In this document: positions 1 through 12,008 of the stretch, piece by piece
Layout of the letters: every line of letters begins with the position of its first letter
Numbering within the stretch: position 1 is the first letter of the stretch
NCBI GenBank assembly: GCA_025738555.1
Contig: JAOVFP010000004.1
Span: forward strand, 5,456,001-5,520,000
Source of the DNA: Cyathus striatus
Lineage: Eukaryota; Basidiomycota; Agaricomycetes; Agaricales; Nidulariaceae
Reading direction: 5' to 3'
DNA: 64,000 bases
Program-made: the position numbers and the translations under genes
The notes under the pieces: generated by a model
Told to the model about the DNA's origin: nothing
The model's database searches: none
What the model saw: only the letters and a program-made list of their open reading frames with translations

Positions 1-837
1 TCACGTTAGAAACTTCAGATTATTACTTCTTGATAGGAAACGAAATATGTATTTCCAACAGTGTAACAATACCACTGATGGGAGAGAATTTCATTTGAGT
101 CTTCTGGTTCTTGAGAGATTGTCTCAGTCTGACGAAAACTATGCGGGTTCTCTGATGCTCTCCGAGATGCCCCCGGCGGTCTACCACTTGGCATCCAGAA
201 TCCTCACTCCGAATACCGAACGTCACTCTCAGCGTGGTCTAATTTTTATCCACGCTCACTAGCACTAGCGTTAGCGTAAACTGTAAGCAAGTCTCGAACG
301 TGCTACACCAATGCTACAACGTGATCAAGCCGCCGATTCCCGCCATTCGAGGCGCCTGGCGAACTAACCATGCTACTGCATGCTCAAGTTACTAGACCAA
401 CGTGCGCTATAACTACGTCGTCTCCGCTCCGATGCATAATATGACAATGTTTGTACTATACTAGGAAATCTATCGTTCTTCTGATTCTCCACAGTTTTCG
501 CAAGTTACCTACTTCTCCGGCTTCAACTTGGTAGATATGTGGTGGGGCTATGTGGTATCAGCTTGCTTGTTGTATGCGTTGGTATGGAGAGGTACATTGC
601 TTGATACTTTCTTACTACGATAACGATACTCATCGTAAGGTATTCAGAAGTACGGGACGCTGTGTGTTATGAACAACATGGTATTGTGTGCAAGTGACGA
701 AGACGTTGATCTGTAGGTTTCACTGACGTCCTCAAGAAATTTGTATCGTCAATGAGGGAACTAGGGAGAAGACTGGGATTGCATGGTGGTTCCGACAGTC
801 AGATTCGTCGACATTTACGATGTCTGCCCAACTATTC
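1..837. other. no gene recognised
   Basis: Mixed-composition sequence with normal CpG frequency. Short open frames on both strands (47-262 on +, 23-226 on -) overlap each other and show no recognisable motif. I see no repeat and no RNA gene. An exon of a gene extending off the left edge cannot be excluded. Confidence 0.4.
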
Positions 838-1300
838 CAAGGATGAAGGGAGGGAAAGGAGGAGGTAGAGGTAGAGGTTAGAGGGATTCGTGCTCATTCC
901 ACTGTTTGATTCTGATTATACTCAGCGAACAACCGACGCTTGATGCATGATGTTGGCATGATTTGGGCATGATGACTTGTAGGAACATAACCGGTATGTG
1001 TGAATATAGTAATTTACACACTTCAGGTCAGACAATTGGGGATGCAAGTATTTTCGAATGTTTATGTTAGTACAATATCACCATGAAGGGAAGGAAACTG
1101 AGGAGGAGGTGGAGGTTAGAGGGATTCGTGGTTATTCCAGCCTCTGACGATTCATTCTGATTGAAAGTGAACAATTGACGCCTGATCATAACCAGTATAT
1201 AGTAGTAACTTACACATCGTATTAACAAGTTACACACTTCAGGTCAGAACAATTGGGGGTGCAAGTATTTTCGAATGTTCAGTATAAGCATATCACTGCG
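838..1300. repeat. tandem duplication of a ~240-bp unit
   Basis: Two head-to-tail copies, about 838-1080 and 1081-1300. Each starts with ATGAAGGGA and a purine-rich GGAGG stretch, passes through TTAGAGGGATTCGTG, and ends with TACACACTTCAGGTCAG followed by GCAAGTATTTTCGAATGTT. The copies differ by substitutions and by an indel in the middle. No coding content is evident. Confidence 0.75.
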
Positions 1301-2515
1301 CCTCTAGATCAAGCGAGATGACTGAGTCAGTTGTGGTTCCAGGATGATGGTTTCGCATTTCCTTAGATTCTCACCGACAACGCACCTTCCGTGGTAAAGT
1401 CTTCGAGATCGCTTACATAGATATGCCGATATACTGTGTGAGCGTGCTCTCTCAGGATAAGAAACTCTCCTTCCCTTCATCACACTCTGTACCTGTAGTT
1501 CCAAGGAGTCGACTCAGAAGCTGTACATAGTGTACTGTGAGTAAATCACACAAATGTCCATTTTGAGCTCCGAGGGATCTTTTTATTCCATGCTGCGGGC
1601 GGGATCCGTTGCCACAACCTGTCAGTGTCAATAATATCGCCTTTCTTTCGCCACTGTTCAAGCCCCTAGGTGCACATATCTGTCTCGTTTCCTTTCCTAG
1701 TCTCAACGTAAATCTGATGTAAGCAAATAACGGCCATCAGTTCTCGACTCCCTGAGGAATATATAGCAACTCACTCTCTATACCCACGGATCTGATCTGA
1801 TCCTATATTGAAAGAGGCGACAACATAACTCTGGAAGTCACCTCTATCTTGCCTCCATAATCTAAGTTTAGAATGGGATATCACATAAGCATGGTATACT
1901 GGTATCAGCGTGTAATGACCACGTACGCTCCATGTGCTTCATTGCGGAAGGCCGTTGATTTAATCATGATGAACAGTCGAATGAAATATCATATGCTTGA
2001 TCTATATCCTTTATCGACCTGTCAGATACAATTTCGAAACTCGGGAAGTTGGATCAAGCTTCATACAAATATATCTGTTGAGTGCGTGGTTTTTCTGGCA
2101 AGCCCATGTACATAAATGAAAGAAGGGTATACACGACGAGAGCTATAAGTGCCCACGAATGTCGACTGAGCTGAAGTGTGTAACATCTACATCAAAACTT
2201 ATGTTTTACGTTGGCAGGCATAGGTTTATATTACAGATAGCGACTGTTGTTCTCATAGTGAGCTATAACAAATGGAAAGCAGCCCACACAAGTTCGTTGC
2301 TTTTGAGACTTAATGGCCTTGAACGGTGATAATGGATATCTCGGGATGCACTCAAATCTTCTGCTCTAGGTCTAGAATCTTCTCATCATTCAATCTAACA
2401 CTGCATCTAAACCCGTACTATCTACCACAGCTGAAGAAAAAATTCAATTTCACATAAATGCAGGCAGTTGTTTAACTTTGTGCCAAGCGACGCCTAAGGA
2501 AGAATACCGTCAAGT
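1301..2515. other. no gene recognised
   Basis: Contains only short open frames (for example 1873-2115 on +, and 1304-1504 and 1452-1706 on -). None has a recognisable motif, splice context or repeat structure. The last part is presumably the upstream region of the DUF6533 gene that starts at 2516. Confidence 0.4.
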
Positions 2516-3958
2516 ATGGCCAATCCGAATAAATTGCCGCCAGATATACAGAAGCTGTCCAATATGTAAGTGGCGGTTTTAGACAATGATTGCTGATTAA
2601 TGTGCTGTCGATCAAACAGACTTTCAACAAAGTATTACTTCGTGGCTGCATCTACCCTCCTCCTGTATGACTACATTTTAAGCTTTCCTCAAGAGGTGAT
2701 TCCCAATTTTATGTACAATTTAAAAATTTATTGTAATATTAACATTACACACAGATTAGACTAGTGTGGCGAGAGAGGAAAACCCCAGGTGAGTATGATA
2801 CTGTCTTATAATACATCACTAACCGTGCTAAATATGGTATTCTAGCTACAATTCTGTTTTTTATAGTAGGGTCTATCGCTGTGTAATGAAAAAAATCTCA
2901 TTGAATCATTCCATTTAGAACCGATATATCAGCTTGGCATTTTGTATCATAATCCTAACCTGTACGTTATCGATATACGAACAAGATACAGAAACTGAAA
3001 TTAAATAGCGTATTTTCTCCCTGCATGGACTGAATTGGTAAGTATGATTCTATTTCGATTTTCAAACCAGAGCTATAACATGCACATTAGGTGTCAGTAT
3101 TTTCAATAAATATTCGCTCCTGACCTGAAATTTGGCCAATTATTAGTTGCTCCCGATTTGCTATCGCGGAGTTCATACAGACTGTAATCATATTCACGAT
3201 AGCAGAGATATTTCTGTCACTTCGGTAATGTGTCATTGCACATCATCTATTATAAATTTTAATTTTCTTGTAGAATCCATGTGTTAACGAAGAGCAATAA
3301 ATTAATATCGAGCGTTCTTGGGATTCATATCATAACGCAGTTAATCCTAGCATTTTATATCTTTTCGAAGATAGGCCAAGATAGTACCCTGAGAAGTAAG
3401 CCATATCCAGTCATCATTATATTCTAGTTCTGTGCGCTGATCATGGATTAGATCCCGTAGTACTAACACCACCGGAAGATAAACTTGTAGGACAGGGCTC
3501 AAACAGAAATATGTTCCAAAGTAAGTACTCAAACTATGTTGATATTCACTCTAAAGCTAAGTGGCTATCAAGTATGCGAGCTTTTCCCTGATCCTTCGGC
3601 GTAAGCACGTCACTAATTTGTTCAAAAACTTGCTGAGTACTAAATACTATACACTTTAGTTATCCATTAACTGTCACCTACCTTTGTCTTGCGCTTAGTT
3701 TTGATACGTTAGTCTTTGTTTTGACACTATGGGTTACCATATCTTCGCGTAAAAATTGGTTTCCGACTTTAAAATGGGTCAAAGTGGTTCAACGAGATGG
3801 GACGATATTTTTTCTTGCTATTTTTTCATGTACATTGCTTTGGACTTTGTTAGGTTTTAACGCACCTCCAAGCTTAGCATTAATAACAGCGGAGTGAGTA
3901 CTGAAATTTATGTTGCTGAATGCACTAATTCCATTTGCACAGACCGGACTTAATGTGA
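2516..3958 (+). CDS. DUF6533-type multi-pass membrane protein
   Basis: Not visible as one open frame because it is split by about nine short introns. My exons begin 2516-2565, 2620-2695, 2755-2788, 2846-2865, 2919-2961 and 3009-3037, and phases agree across them. The N-terminus reads LLLYDYILSFPQE followed by IRLVWRERKTP and INRYISLAF, the usual DUF6533 start. A third helix ends FTIAEIFLSLR (~3160-3225), a fourth follows RIHVLTKSNKLISS (~3275), and the C-terminal part has FDTLVFVLTLW and QRDGTIFFLAIFS (~3700-3840), matching the family's RDG..YF motif. A last intron (about 3893-3942) leads to a TGA at 3956. The junction between 3037 and the third helix (~3130) does not resolve in frame, so the gene may be slightly damaged or have an exon I missed. 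Function of the family is unknown; seven helices are usual. Confidence 0.65.
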
Positions 3959-5580
3959 TGATTATATTTTTTCATTCTTACATGAAGAGCTGATGGATGT
4001 AATTTGAAGGCTTATAGCAATACTAATCAACAGAATGCATCTCTCCCTGAGAGAGGCCGGACAACAAGTTCCCAATAATTTGCCTCCTCCAGGGAGTATT
4101 CCATTGGAAATTATAGTTGCACGTCACACAATAACCACTGTATTATAGAGTGAAGGCCACCATATCATTAACAGCAGAGCATGTTATGTATTATATTGTG
4201 CAATTACGATTGCCTTTTCACCGGATGAAGCCATGGTATCTGAGATTCGCCAAAATGGGTGTTATACCATGAGTGAATGCACAAAGTAAACCAGTTTAAC
4301 CTTTATAGTAGATAAATTAGCAAATAGTTAAAAATGGGAAGTGTTAGCCATGAGAGTAGTGTTGTCACTGCTTCGCTTTGCTCAGCTTGGCCCAGCTTTG
4401 AAACTGAAAGCGGATCTATCACATTCTACTCACTTCCCTGGCTACAGTACTGCTTCCGCCAACTTCCGCTCAGCCAGAGCTTAGCTATAGCTCAGGGTTT
4501 TATACCGAATTTGGTACGTGAATTTTTATGAAGTTCCCGAGAGTTCCCATCGCTTCAGGCCGCTTCCCAGAACTTAGAAGATCGGGGAAAATCTGCTGAA
4601 GGCGGCGCGAAGCGAAATTCGCTTGATTCAAAATAATGCTATTTTGTTAACATTTTGTAATAAGTATTATTATATTTCAGTAGTTGAAGGTATTTACTGA
4701 CTGAATTTAATCACACAAAAAACACTCGATACTTATTGCACTATTCCCGTACGGTCTATTTTGCATCTGTTCGCTTGCAGTTAACTACAATATTTTCCAC
4801 GATCATTACATATAGGAAACAACACTCGGCTCTCAATTTCGCTTGAGTCAGCAGGTTTCTAAACTCTCCCCAGAGTGCCCCATACAAATACTAAGCTAGA
4901 GTAGCAGAAATGTACTGCGGTATCATTTATTCCAGTATGTACATCAGATTTGTTCATGATGCTACATATATTATCATGTATCAAATTGATAGCTCCTAAG
5001 TATGTTATGCCACTTAAGTATTAATCAGTGTAGAATAGGGGAATTCAAAGTTGGCGTAACGCGATATGCTATGCTAATTTCTGTATCGTTTCTAAGGAAA
5101 AAGATCAGCGATCAGTTCGGAGTTGATAACACTGAGATACTACTGACACTAACCATATCCTTTCACCTAATGAATCTTTTATTATTATTAGATATGTTGT
5201 TTGAACGTAGTAATATCTACCCAACCTCCAAATTTATAACAAGATTCAGAGGTAGGAAAAAGCAAAACTTAGTGCATGAGTACTCTGATATTCTCTGTTT
5301 TAATTTCTGATCGTGATTTTCGGCAAGATTAGAGGAATTCAAAACTGTCACTATGCAATATGCTACATGTTGATATCACTACAGAGACCACTTCCCATGA
5401 TACAGGTATGGTTGCCTTCAAGTTGTACTGTATCGTGCGTCTAATAGGCCCCCTGTAGTTAAGTTGGAGCTATAAATGTCTGGTAGGTAGCCACTGCATG
5501 TGTAACTCCTCTTTGATGCCAATATCCAACTCACTACTCTCATTTAAACACTTGTTTCATTCTATTACATCTTAAGTTAC
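3959..5580. other. no gene recognised
   Basis: AT-rich intergenic sequence. At 4370-4620 the words GCTTCC/GGAAGC and GCTCAG recur in both orientations, which may be a small decayed repeat. The open frame at 4334-4531 falls in that repeat and the one at 5002-5310 has no recognisable feature, so neither is called. Confidence 0.35.
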
Positions 5581-6352
5581 AATCTACATGGCTGGTCCAC
5601 TAAGAACACACAATACCATCAATTCCTCTGATTCTAAGCCTCATCAAGTCCAGCAACAAAAGCAAAAGGGGAAGAAATGTAAAAGATCTTGGACTTTGAA
5701 TGCTCCTGTTTCTTGCCTCTCCACCTGTTGGCATTCTGTCATGCAAGGCATAGGTCAGTTCAATGAGAATGTGAGAGCAAAAAAAAATTATTATTAATTG
5801 AGTAGCGGGGTTTATAATAGTATCCTACCAATAGACAAGAGATAAGTGTCCGGTCCTTGACACCCAGCAACAATTTCAAACCCATTGAAACTCCGAATGT
5901 CTACATGGATGGACCTGTAGCGTTACATGTGCTATGTGGAGGGGTATCAAACTTGGGTTGCTACCAGTGACCATTCTCACAATACAGGTACAGGTTGTAT
6001 CACTATGAAATGGCCATATTTGAATTCCCCTAATATATATGAGAATGATAGTGCTATTAAGAACTTGCAGTACTTCAATCTTAGAATTTATCACCACCCT
6101 CCCAGTGATTGAGTGTCGCAAACACAGCAATAAGTAGCATCACCTTAAAGCTTGACCAACTAAGTATGAGCATGTATTCCAGCCGCACTGACCAAACTAC
6201 CAGGTGCTTATAACTCAGACTAGAAGTGGTATCAGCTGGGACACTTACAGCTCATCAGGAAAATCCCCATCAGCTAAATTAGTAATATTAGTAAATCTAA
6301 GGTGTACCCATGTCCAAATATTACTAATTTGAGGTAATTCAACTTAATTATA
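5581..6352. other. no gene recognised; possible short exon at 5588
   Basis: An ATG at 5588 opens a 69-codon frame rich in Gln and Lys, and another short frame lies at 5927-6112. Neither resembles a family I know. From about 5.5 kb CpG becomes rare and stays so up to about 25 kb. Confidence 0.25.
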
Positions 6353-6530
6353 CTTATATTGCCTATTGTGAGGCATGATAAGTATTCATAAGTTTGGTAC
6401 AATAGCAAAGCATACTTATTTGTGCTTATATTGCCTATTGTGAGTCATGATAAGGGTTCATAAGTTTGGTACAATGGAAAAGCAAATTTACTTGTACTTA
6501 TATCACCTACTGTAAGAATGATAAGTTTTA
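6353..6530. repeat. 72-bp tandem repeat, about 2.5 copies
   Basis: Copies start at about 6353, 6425 and 6497, each with CTTATATTGCCTATTGTGA or a variant and, in the first two, CATAAGTTTGGTACAAT. No coding content. Confidence 0.7.
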
Positions 6531-6917
6531 CAAGAATTAACTATCATGAAATTACATTCAATTTTAGTATAATATACCAGCTATTCCTATAGCAAAATCA
6601 ACTTCATGACAATTCTATTTCACAGAGAATTTCATCTCAGGCACTGTGCATCTAGTTTAATTCCATAATGAAATTATGTGTGTGCTACAGTGTTGATCAA
6701 AAGTATTGCACACACAAAATCCAAACAAACAAGATTGCGAAAGACATAACTTCCCTCTAAGTTGATCAAATCTCTTCATGTAAAATATAGATATGTAATA
6801 TACGACCTGCTCTACTATAATATGATTTTTGCAAATTTTTATATGCACAGAATGATGCTACAGGAAGTGACGAAAAAGGGTGAGATTCTGACTTTATTGT
6901 GAGCTTTACCACATTAT

Positions 6918-7208
6918 CCAGGATCGACGAAATTACGTGTATTTTAGGTATGTTATACTACTGCTTAAGAGCTTCAAAACGCGTCATTAAACATAAAATT
7001 ATGAGCTGTGGGTCATTTGTAATTGTCGAGGCGTTCTGGCGACTTTCGCTAAAAATAGCCAAATGATGCGAAAAATAGCAAAGTCGCCGGAACGCCTCGA
7101 CAATAACAAATGACCCACAACTCATAATTTTATGTTTAATGACGCGTTTTGAAGCTCTTAAGCAGTAGTATAACATATCTAAAATAAACATAATTTTGTC
7201 GATCCCGG
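6918..7208. mobile_element. snap-back (foldback) MITE-like palindrome
   Basis: Two ~133-bp arms (6918-7050 and 7076-7208) are near-perfect reverse complements around a ~25-bp centre. The ends read CCAGGATCGAC and GTCGATCCCGG, and both arms contain the GACGCGTTTTGAAGCTC stretch or its complement. It is CpG-containing inside a CpG-poor area, which suggests a fairly recent arrival. It encodes nothing: the open frame across it only reflects the palindrome. No clear target duplication beyond a flanking AT was seen. Confidence 0.75.
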
Positions 7209-9732
7209 ATGGCACTGTATATATATTCCAATCAATGGCTAAAGGCAATAGATTAAGTACATGTACAATACTTTCTAATAAATAAACTGTAGTTAAGAAC
7301 CAATATCATGGTGGGGGAGCACACAACATAGCTTACATCATTGTTAATTGGGGGGAGAAATAAGTTACATACAAGTTAGATGTACTGTATGAAGGTTTAA
7401 ACATTAAGTTCAAACAACAAGCTATAAAGTGAAGTAGTCATGGCAAGTGAGAAAGTCGGCATGTGATCGCTTCACTTTGTTTGGTCTTGATTGGAGCACG
7501 TGCTTGTTGAACTCGAGTCTTGACAGTGACACGTCTTGGCACGTCAATGGCTGTCGTGCTTCTTTCAATTCCCCCACTTTTTCTAAGTTCCTTCCTTCCC
7601 CTCCCTCTTTCCCCTGCCCGTCATTTGTACCCATTTGTCTAGTAAAATGCTGGGTTTCTACTTCAAGATCTGACTTCAATATCCACACTCAAGTCCGCTT
7701 CAATAACTTCCACTAGTCTCACTGCTTTCCAACTTATGGGCTCATCCTCCACTTGAACTTGTATTGTGTGTTTGGTCATTACTTGTATTTATTGTCTCTA
7801 TTTCCAGGTATGTATTTGAGTAGTCTTCTTATGTGTGTGCTCATCATGTACAGGAGCACTCTAGTTGCTGTCATTGTGTAGCTGGTGCTGCTGGATGGAA
7901 AGGGGGTGGATATGGGAAGATATGTGTAGCTGGATGTTGTAGGGTGCATATGTTGTCATTGAGTGAGTTCTGCTTGCTGCTGGATAATGGAAAGGGGGAT
8001 ATGTGTAGCTGGATGTTGTGGAGTGCATATGCTATATCTATAGGGGACTGTTGTAATTAGATATGTTATGTATATATTAATGTAACCACTTTTGTTGTAA
8101 TATAATAACAATATATAATTAACTGAAACCTATTGTATACTGCACTGAGTGAAAAGTAATGTGTGCTTATCAGCATCCAGGTTTTGTTTATGTGGGCATA
8201 TTACCCCTTAAAAGAACTTATTAGTCCTTATCTGAACTAATTAAGAATGGTATAAGGGGTACCTCTTGCTATTTTCACTAATAGTACTTATTTCACTTTT
8301 TTGACCTTATTTTTGCTTTTTATTCACTTAAATTACCTGAAATTTACTATTTAAGTGGTTGAGGTTTTTCCTGATGGGCCTGCCCACCCCTGTTTGCTGA
8401 ATGATGTAGCATCCAGGTTGACAGCACACATAAGCTGAGTTGATTGGCTCATTCATCTGGGCCCAGGGACATGGCTGCACCAGTGACTATTCCTCAAGAA
8501 GCATACATATGATGCCTGTGGTTCCCCAGTGCCAGTTTTATTCTAAGCCCATCACCAAGTAAACTGTACATGTTCCATGGAATTTACTATCGTCACATTG
8601 ATGAATTTGTAAGCAGAGAGGAGATATTAAGTAGTAGCTAATTGTGAACTGAATACATGATTTCCCTCTTAACATATAGCCTGCAGTGCCTAAACCACCC
8701 TTCTGCTTTCATAGATGTTACCTTAAATATAATGTTGCATATCACCACATATGGATTCACAGTATGCTCCCCTGTAAGATTGCTGAGAACATGGTCTGTG
8801 ATTGAAGTGAAGTGAAGCTCTGATGCAAGAAAATCCATCTTCAATTGTATAGAGATCTGGCAAGTACACAAGATCAGGTCATATTCCACTGCAAATCAAG
8901 TGTTAGGGAGGCTTAAGTTGTATTTATGATAGCCTACAGATGCACCTTCCTTCTATTATGAACACACTGGCCTGTAGACTTATGGATTTGCATGTTATTC
9001 ATGATAACTACTGAGTTGCGCAGTAGAAGATGACTCATTTGTTCCAGCAGGCATTTGATAAAGTGACTGAGGATTTGAAAACGTTGAGATATTCAAATGG
9101 AATTGAAGAAAAGAGTGCATAGCATTGAGTTCCTATAGGAATGTAAGTTTCTCAGGTCATAATGAACAAGTATACAGACAATGTACCACTGTCCATGCAT
9201 GAAAAATCGTGGTTTGAAGCTCTCTGACCATTCAAAGCCCATCCACCCTTGTGATGCACAGAATAGCCTTTTCATGTGGTTTTCATCCACATAAATGCAT
9301 TTGGACAATTATGTTCTTGATATTGTGAGAGCTCAAGTGTTGGATTCTAGCATGAAGGCAGTATGTAGTGGGTATGAAGACAGAGTTACTTAGTGCTAAG
9401 CAGGTGGAGTGGTGGAGTGGATGAGGAGTTGGAGGCAGAACTGGTTAGTTGGCTAATGACTTGGCAGCACTAGGCCGATCAATTCAGCTATGTGTACTGT
9501 CAACCTGGGTGCTACATCATTCAGCAAACAGCTGTAAAAGTATGTATTGAGTATGCAAATACATATTTGTTGAGCAAGGATGTCAGCTATGAAGGTAAAT
9601 CTGGCATTGTGCTGAGCAAGGTGTGGGATGATAAGTGTTGTTGAAGGGGAAATGATAGTTTTGGCAAGTGCAACTGGGTCCATCAGTTGTTAGTGGCTTT
9701 GGATTGAGGAGGTCATTGCAGTCCCCCACGGA
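7209..9732. other. no gene recognised
   Basis: CpG-poor DNA. At 7890-8030 a segment with GGAAAGGGGG and ATATGTGTAGCTGGATGTTGT occurs twice in direct orientation. At 8210-8350 AAGTACTTATT-like words recur. Short open frames (7422-7688, 7447-7716, 8638-8889, 9093-9308, 9453-9683) lack any recognisable motif. Confidence 0.35.
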
Positions 9733-9990
9733 ATTAGGTAGAGTCTACCTGAAGTCCAGGACTCTACCTGGACTTCACCTGGACTTCACCTGAACTCTAG
9801 GAATATTTTTTCCTTGTGTAGAGTGCAGATGAGTCCATCTGTAGTCCAGGTAAAGTCCAGGTGAAGTCCAGGTAGAGTCCTGGACTTCAGGTGGACTACT
9901 GGAAATCACCTGGAAATCACTGATTTCAGCCACTGGACTTCAGGTAGAATACTGTACTTTACCTGTAGTTCACCTGATTTTTACCTGTAC
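9733..9990. repeat. short-word inverted-repeat island, word GTCCAGGTGAA
   Basis: The words GTCCAGGT, GAAGTCCAGG and their complements ACCTGGAC and CCTGGACTTC fill the stretch. The left arm at about 9741-9797 is a close reverse complement of the right arm at about 9842-9897, so the strand could fold into a long hairpin with a loop of about 45 nt. A tRNA-like segment lies immediately to the right on the - strand. Confidence 0.8.
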
Positions 9991-10029
9991 TTCATACCAG
10001 GCAATTAGAACAGGGTTTCTTACTAATAA

Positions 10030-10160
10030 TATAGGAAAAAAAGTAATTTCACAAATGTTACCATTGAGAATCAAACTGACAATGTGAACAATAGCTGGTG
10101 CTTAACTGGTGCCTACTAAGTGCTAACAAGTATCTTTAACCACTAAGCCAAGCTGGTGTT
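10030..10160 (-). repeat. tRNA-like (SINE-type) head with Pol III boxes
   Basis: On the - strand an A box TGGCTTAGTGGT (10150-10139) is followed by a B box GTTTGATTC (10076-10068) and then by a run of seven T (10042-10036), the usual Pol III stop. Spacing between the boxes is about 74 nt, longer than in a mature tRNA. The short-word island at 9733-9990 follows downstream on the same strand. The same order recurs at 28.3-28.7 kb. Confidence 0.55.
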
Positions 10161-10299
10161 ATAATGATCATATCCCAACACCCTATAGCTACCATCTGGC
10201 CATCGCCTCATGTGCTGTGCACACTGCCACAGCTGCCAGCACTGCATGCTTCATCATCATCACTTGCAACAACAACACACATCCTCTTCCATCATCCAT

Positions 10300-11870
10300 C
10301 ATCCCCTCCCTCCCTCACCCCCACATCTCATCTTGCAAGTGATGGGTGCTGTTTCTCCCTCTCTATGCTTCTGCTCTTCCCCTCCCTCTCTCTCCTCCTC
10401 TCCTTCCCGAAGCGGACAGATATGCCTGGTGCACACATAGCAACGTCAAGCCAAGGACAAGCATCCCCTCCAGTGCACTCCCCTTCCCTCTCTCCTCTTT
10501 CTCCATTCCAGCCCTTCATCACGCCCTCTCTTCCACATTTTCTCCCTGTGCCCCTTGCCCACTCCCACCCTCTCCCTTGCCCACGTTTCTATCCCCCATC
10601 TCGCAAGTGACATGGGGACGCATCTTTTCCACTCCCTCACCCTCGTCTCCATCGCCAGCATCTTTGTCCCCTGTCCTGCAAGTGACATGGGGACACATTT
10701 TCTCCCCTCCCCCACCCTCATCTGCAAGTGATGAGGGCGAGCATTTCCACTTGTCAACATCACCAGTGTCTTTGTCCCCTGTCTCGCAAGTGATGTGGGG
10801 ATGTGTTTTCTCCACTCCCTCGCCCTTGTCTGCCAGTGATGAGGGCGAGCATTTCTCCCATCTCCATCGCCGGCATCTTCGTCCCCCATCTCACAAGTGA
10901 TGTGGGGATGCATTTTCTCCACTCCCTTGCCCTTGTCTGCAAGTGACGAGGGCAAGCGTCTTCTCCTGGCCCCCACTCCCGATGCTGCCTTCCCCCGTCT
11001 CTCTCTCCTCCCCCCTCATCTCCCTTTCCTCTCCCCTCATCTCGCAAGTGATGAGGGCAATCAACTTTTCCTGTCTCCCTCTCCCTCTTGCCTTGCCTTG
11101 CCCTCATCTCACAAGTGGTGAGGGCTATTCACTTCTCCCATCTCCCTCACCCTTGCCCCTCACCCTCACCCCTTGCCCCTCACTCTTGCCCTCGTCTCGC
11201 AAGTGATGGGGGTGATCAACTTCTTCCATCTCCCTCTCCCTCTCCCCTCCCCTCACCCTCATCTCGCAAGTGGTGAGGGCGATTCACTTCTCCCCTTTCC
11301 CTCACCCTCACCTTCACCCTCACCTGTCTCCCCTTGCCCTCACCCTCATCTTGCAAGTGATGAGAGTGCATACATTTCCTCTGGCCCCTTGCCCTCACCC
11401 TTGTCTCGCAAGTAATGAGGGTGATTCACTTCTCCCCTCTCCCTCTCCCTCACCCTCTCCCCTCACCATTTCCCTTGTCTCGCAAGTGACAAGGGCAATT
11501 CACTTCTCCCCTCTCCCTTGCCCTCACCCTCTCCCCTCACCATCGCACTCGTCTCACACGTTACAAGGGCAATTCACTTCTCCCCTCTCCCTCGCCACCA
11601 CCCTCTCTCCTCACCATTGCCCTTATCTCGCAAGTGACGAGGGTGCGGGCCTTCTCCCTCTCCCTCTCCTTCACCCTTGTCTTGCAAGCGATGAGGGTGC
11701 ATACCTTTCTTCCAGCCCTCTCCCCTCACCACTGCCCTTGTCTCACAAGTGACAAGGGCACTCTTATGCTATTATGGGAGATTGATAAGGTGTTCCACTA
11801 TTGGAATGCCTTATCGATTTCCCTTCTTATATTTATCTCGCCCTCATCTTGCAAGTGATGAGGGCGCTCT
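10300..11870. repeat. array of about 20 hairpins with a common loop
   Basis: Repeats every ~40-100 bp, separated by pyrimidine-rich CCCTCTCCC-type spacers. Each unit has a stem, a loop close to TCGCAAGT, and the complementary stem. Perfect or nearly perfect examples are 10715-10737 (stem CCCTCATC/GATGAGGG), 11472-11495 (CCCTTGTC/GACAAGGG), 11733-11760 (TGCCCTTGTC/GACAAGGGCA) and 11839-11866 (CGCCCTCATC/GATGAGGGCG). Others with one or two mispairs lie near 10667, 10821, 10926, 11034, 11189, 11397, 11618 and 11675. Both strands are open over long distances because of the repeat, but the frames look like translated low-complexity repeat and are not called genes. Confidence 0.85.
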
Positions 11871-12008
11871 CATGCTACTTTTATGGGGTATCAATAAGGT
11901 GTTCCACTATTGGAATGCCTTATCAATTTCCCCTCATTCATACTATCTTGTTGCCTCCATGAGAAATCAATATGGTGTTTCATTAATGAAACACCATATT
12001 GATTTCTC
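11776..12008. repeat. three consecutive palindromes, the last perfect over 48 bp
   Basis: 11776-11823 and about 11887-11932 are hairpins with ~22-bp arms (core GATAAGGTGTTCCA, loop CTAT, TGGAATGCCTTATC). 11961-12008 is a perfect 48-bp palindrome with no loop, centred on CATT/AATG. They directly follow and interleave with the last hairpin units of the array and lie about 200 bp upstream of the KDZ start codon at 12224. Confidence 0.85.

Noticed and set aside
4334..4531. 65-codon frame at 4334
   Set aside because: It lies over locally repeated GCTTCC/GCTCAG words and lacks any recognisable feature.
10164..11752. Long open frames on both strands (up to 184 codons) in 10.1-11.8 kb
   Set aside because: They are translations of the hairpin repeat and its pyrimidine-rich spacers. 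All frames on both strands stay open to similar extents and no motif or splice pattern is present.
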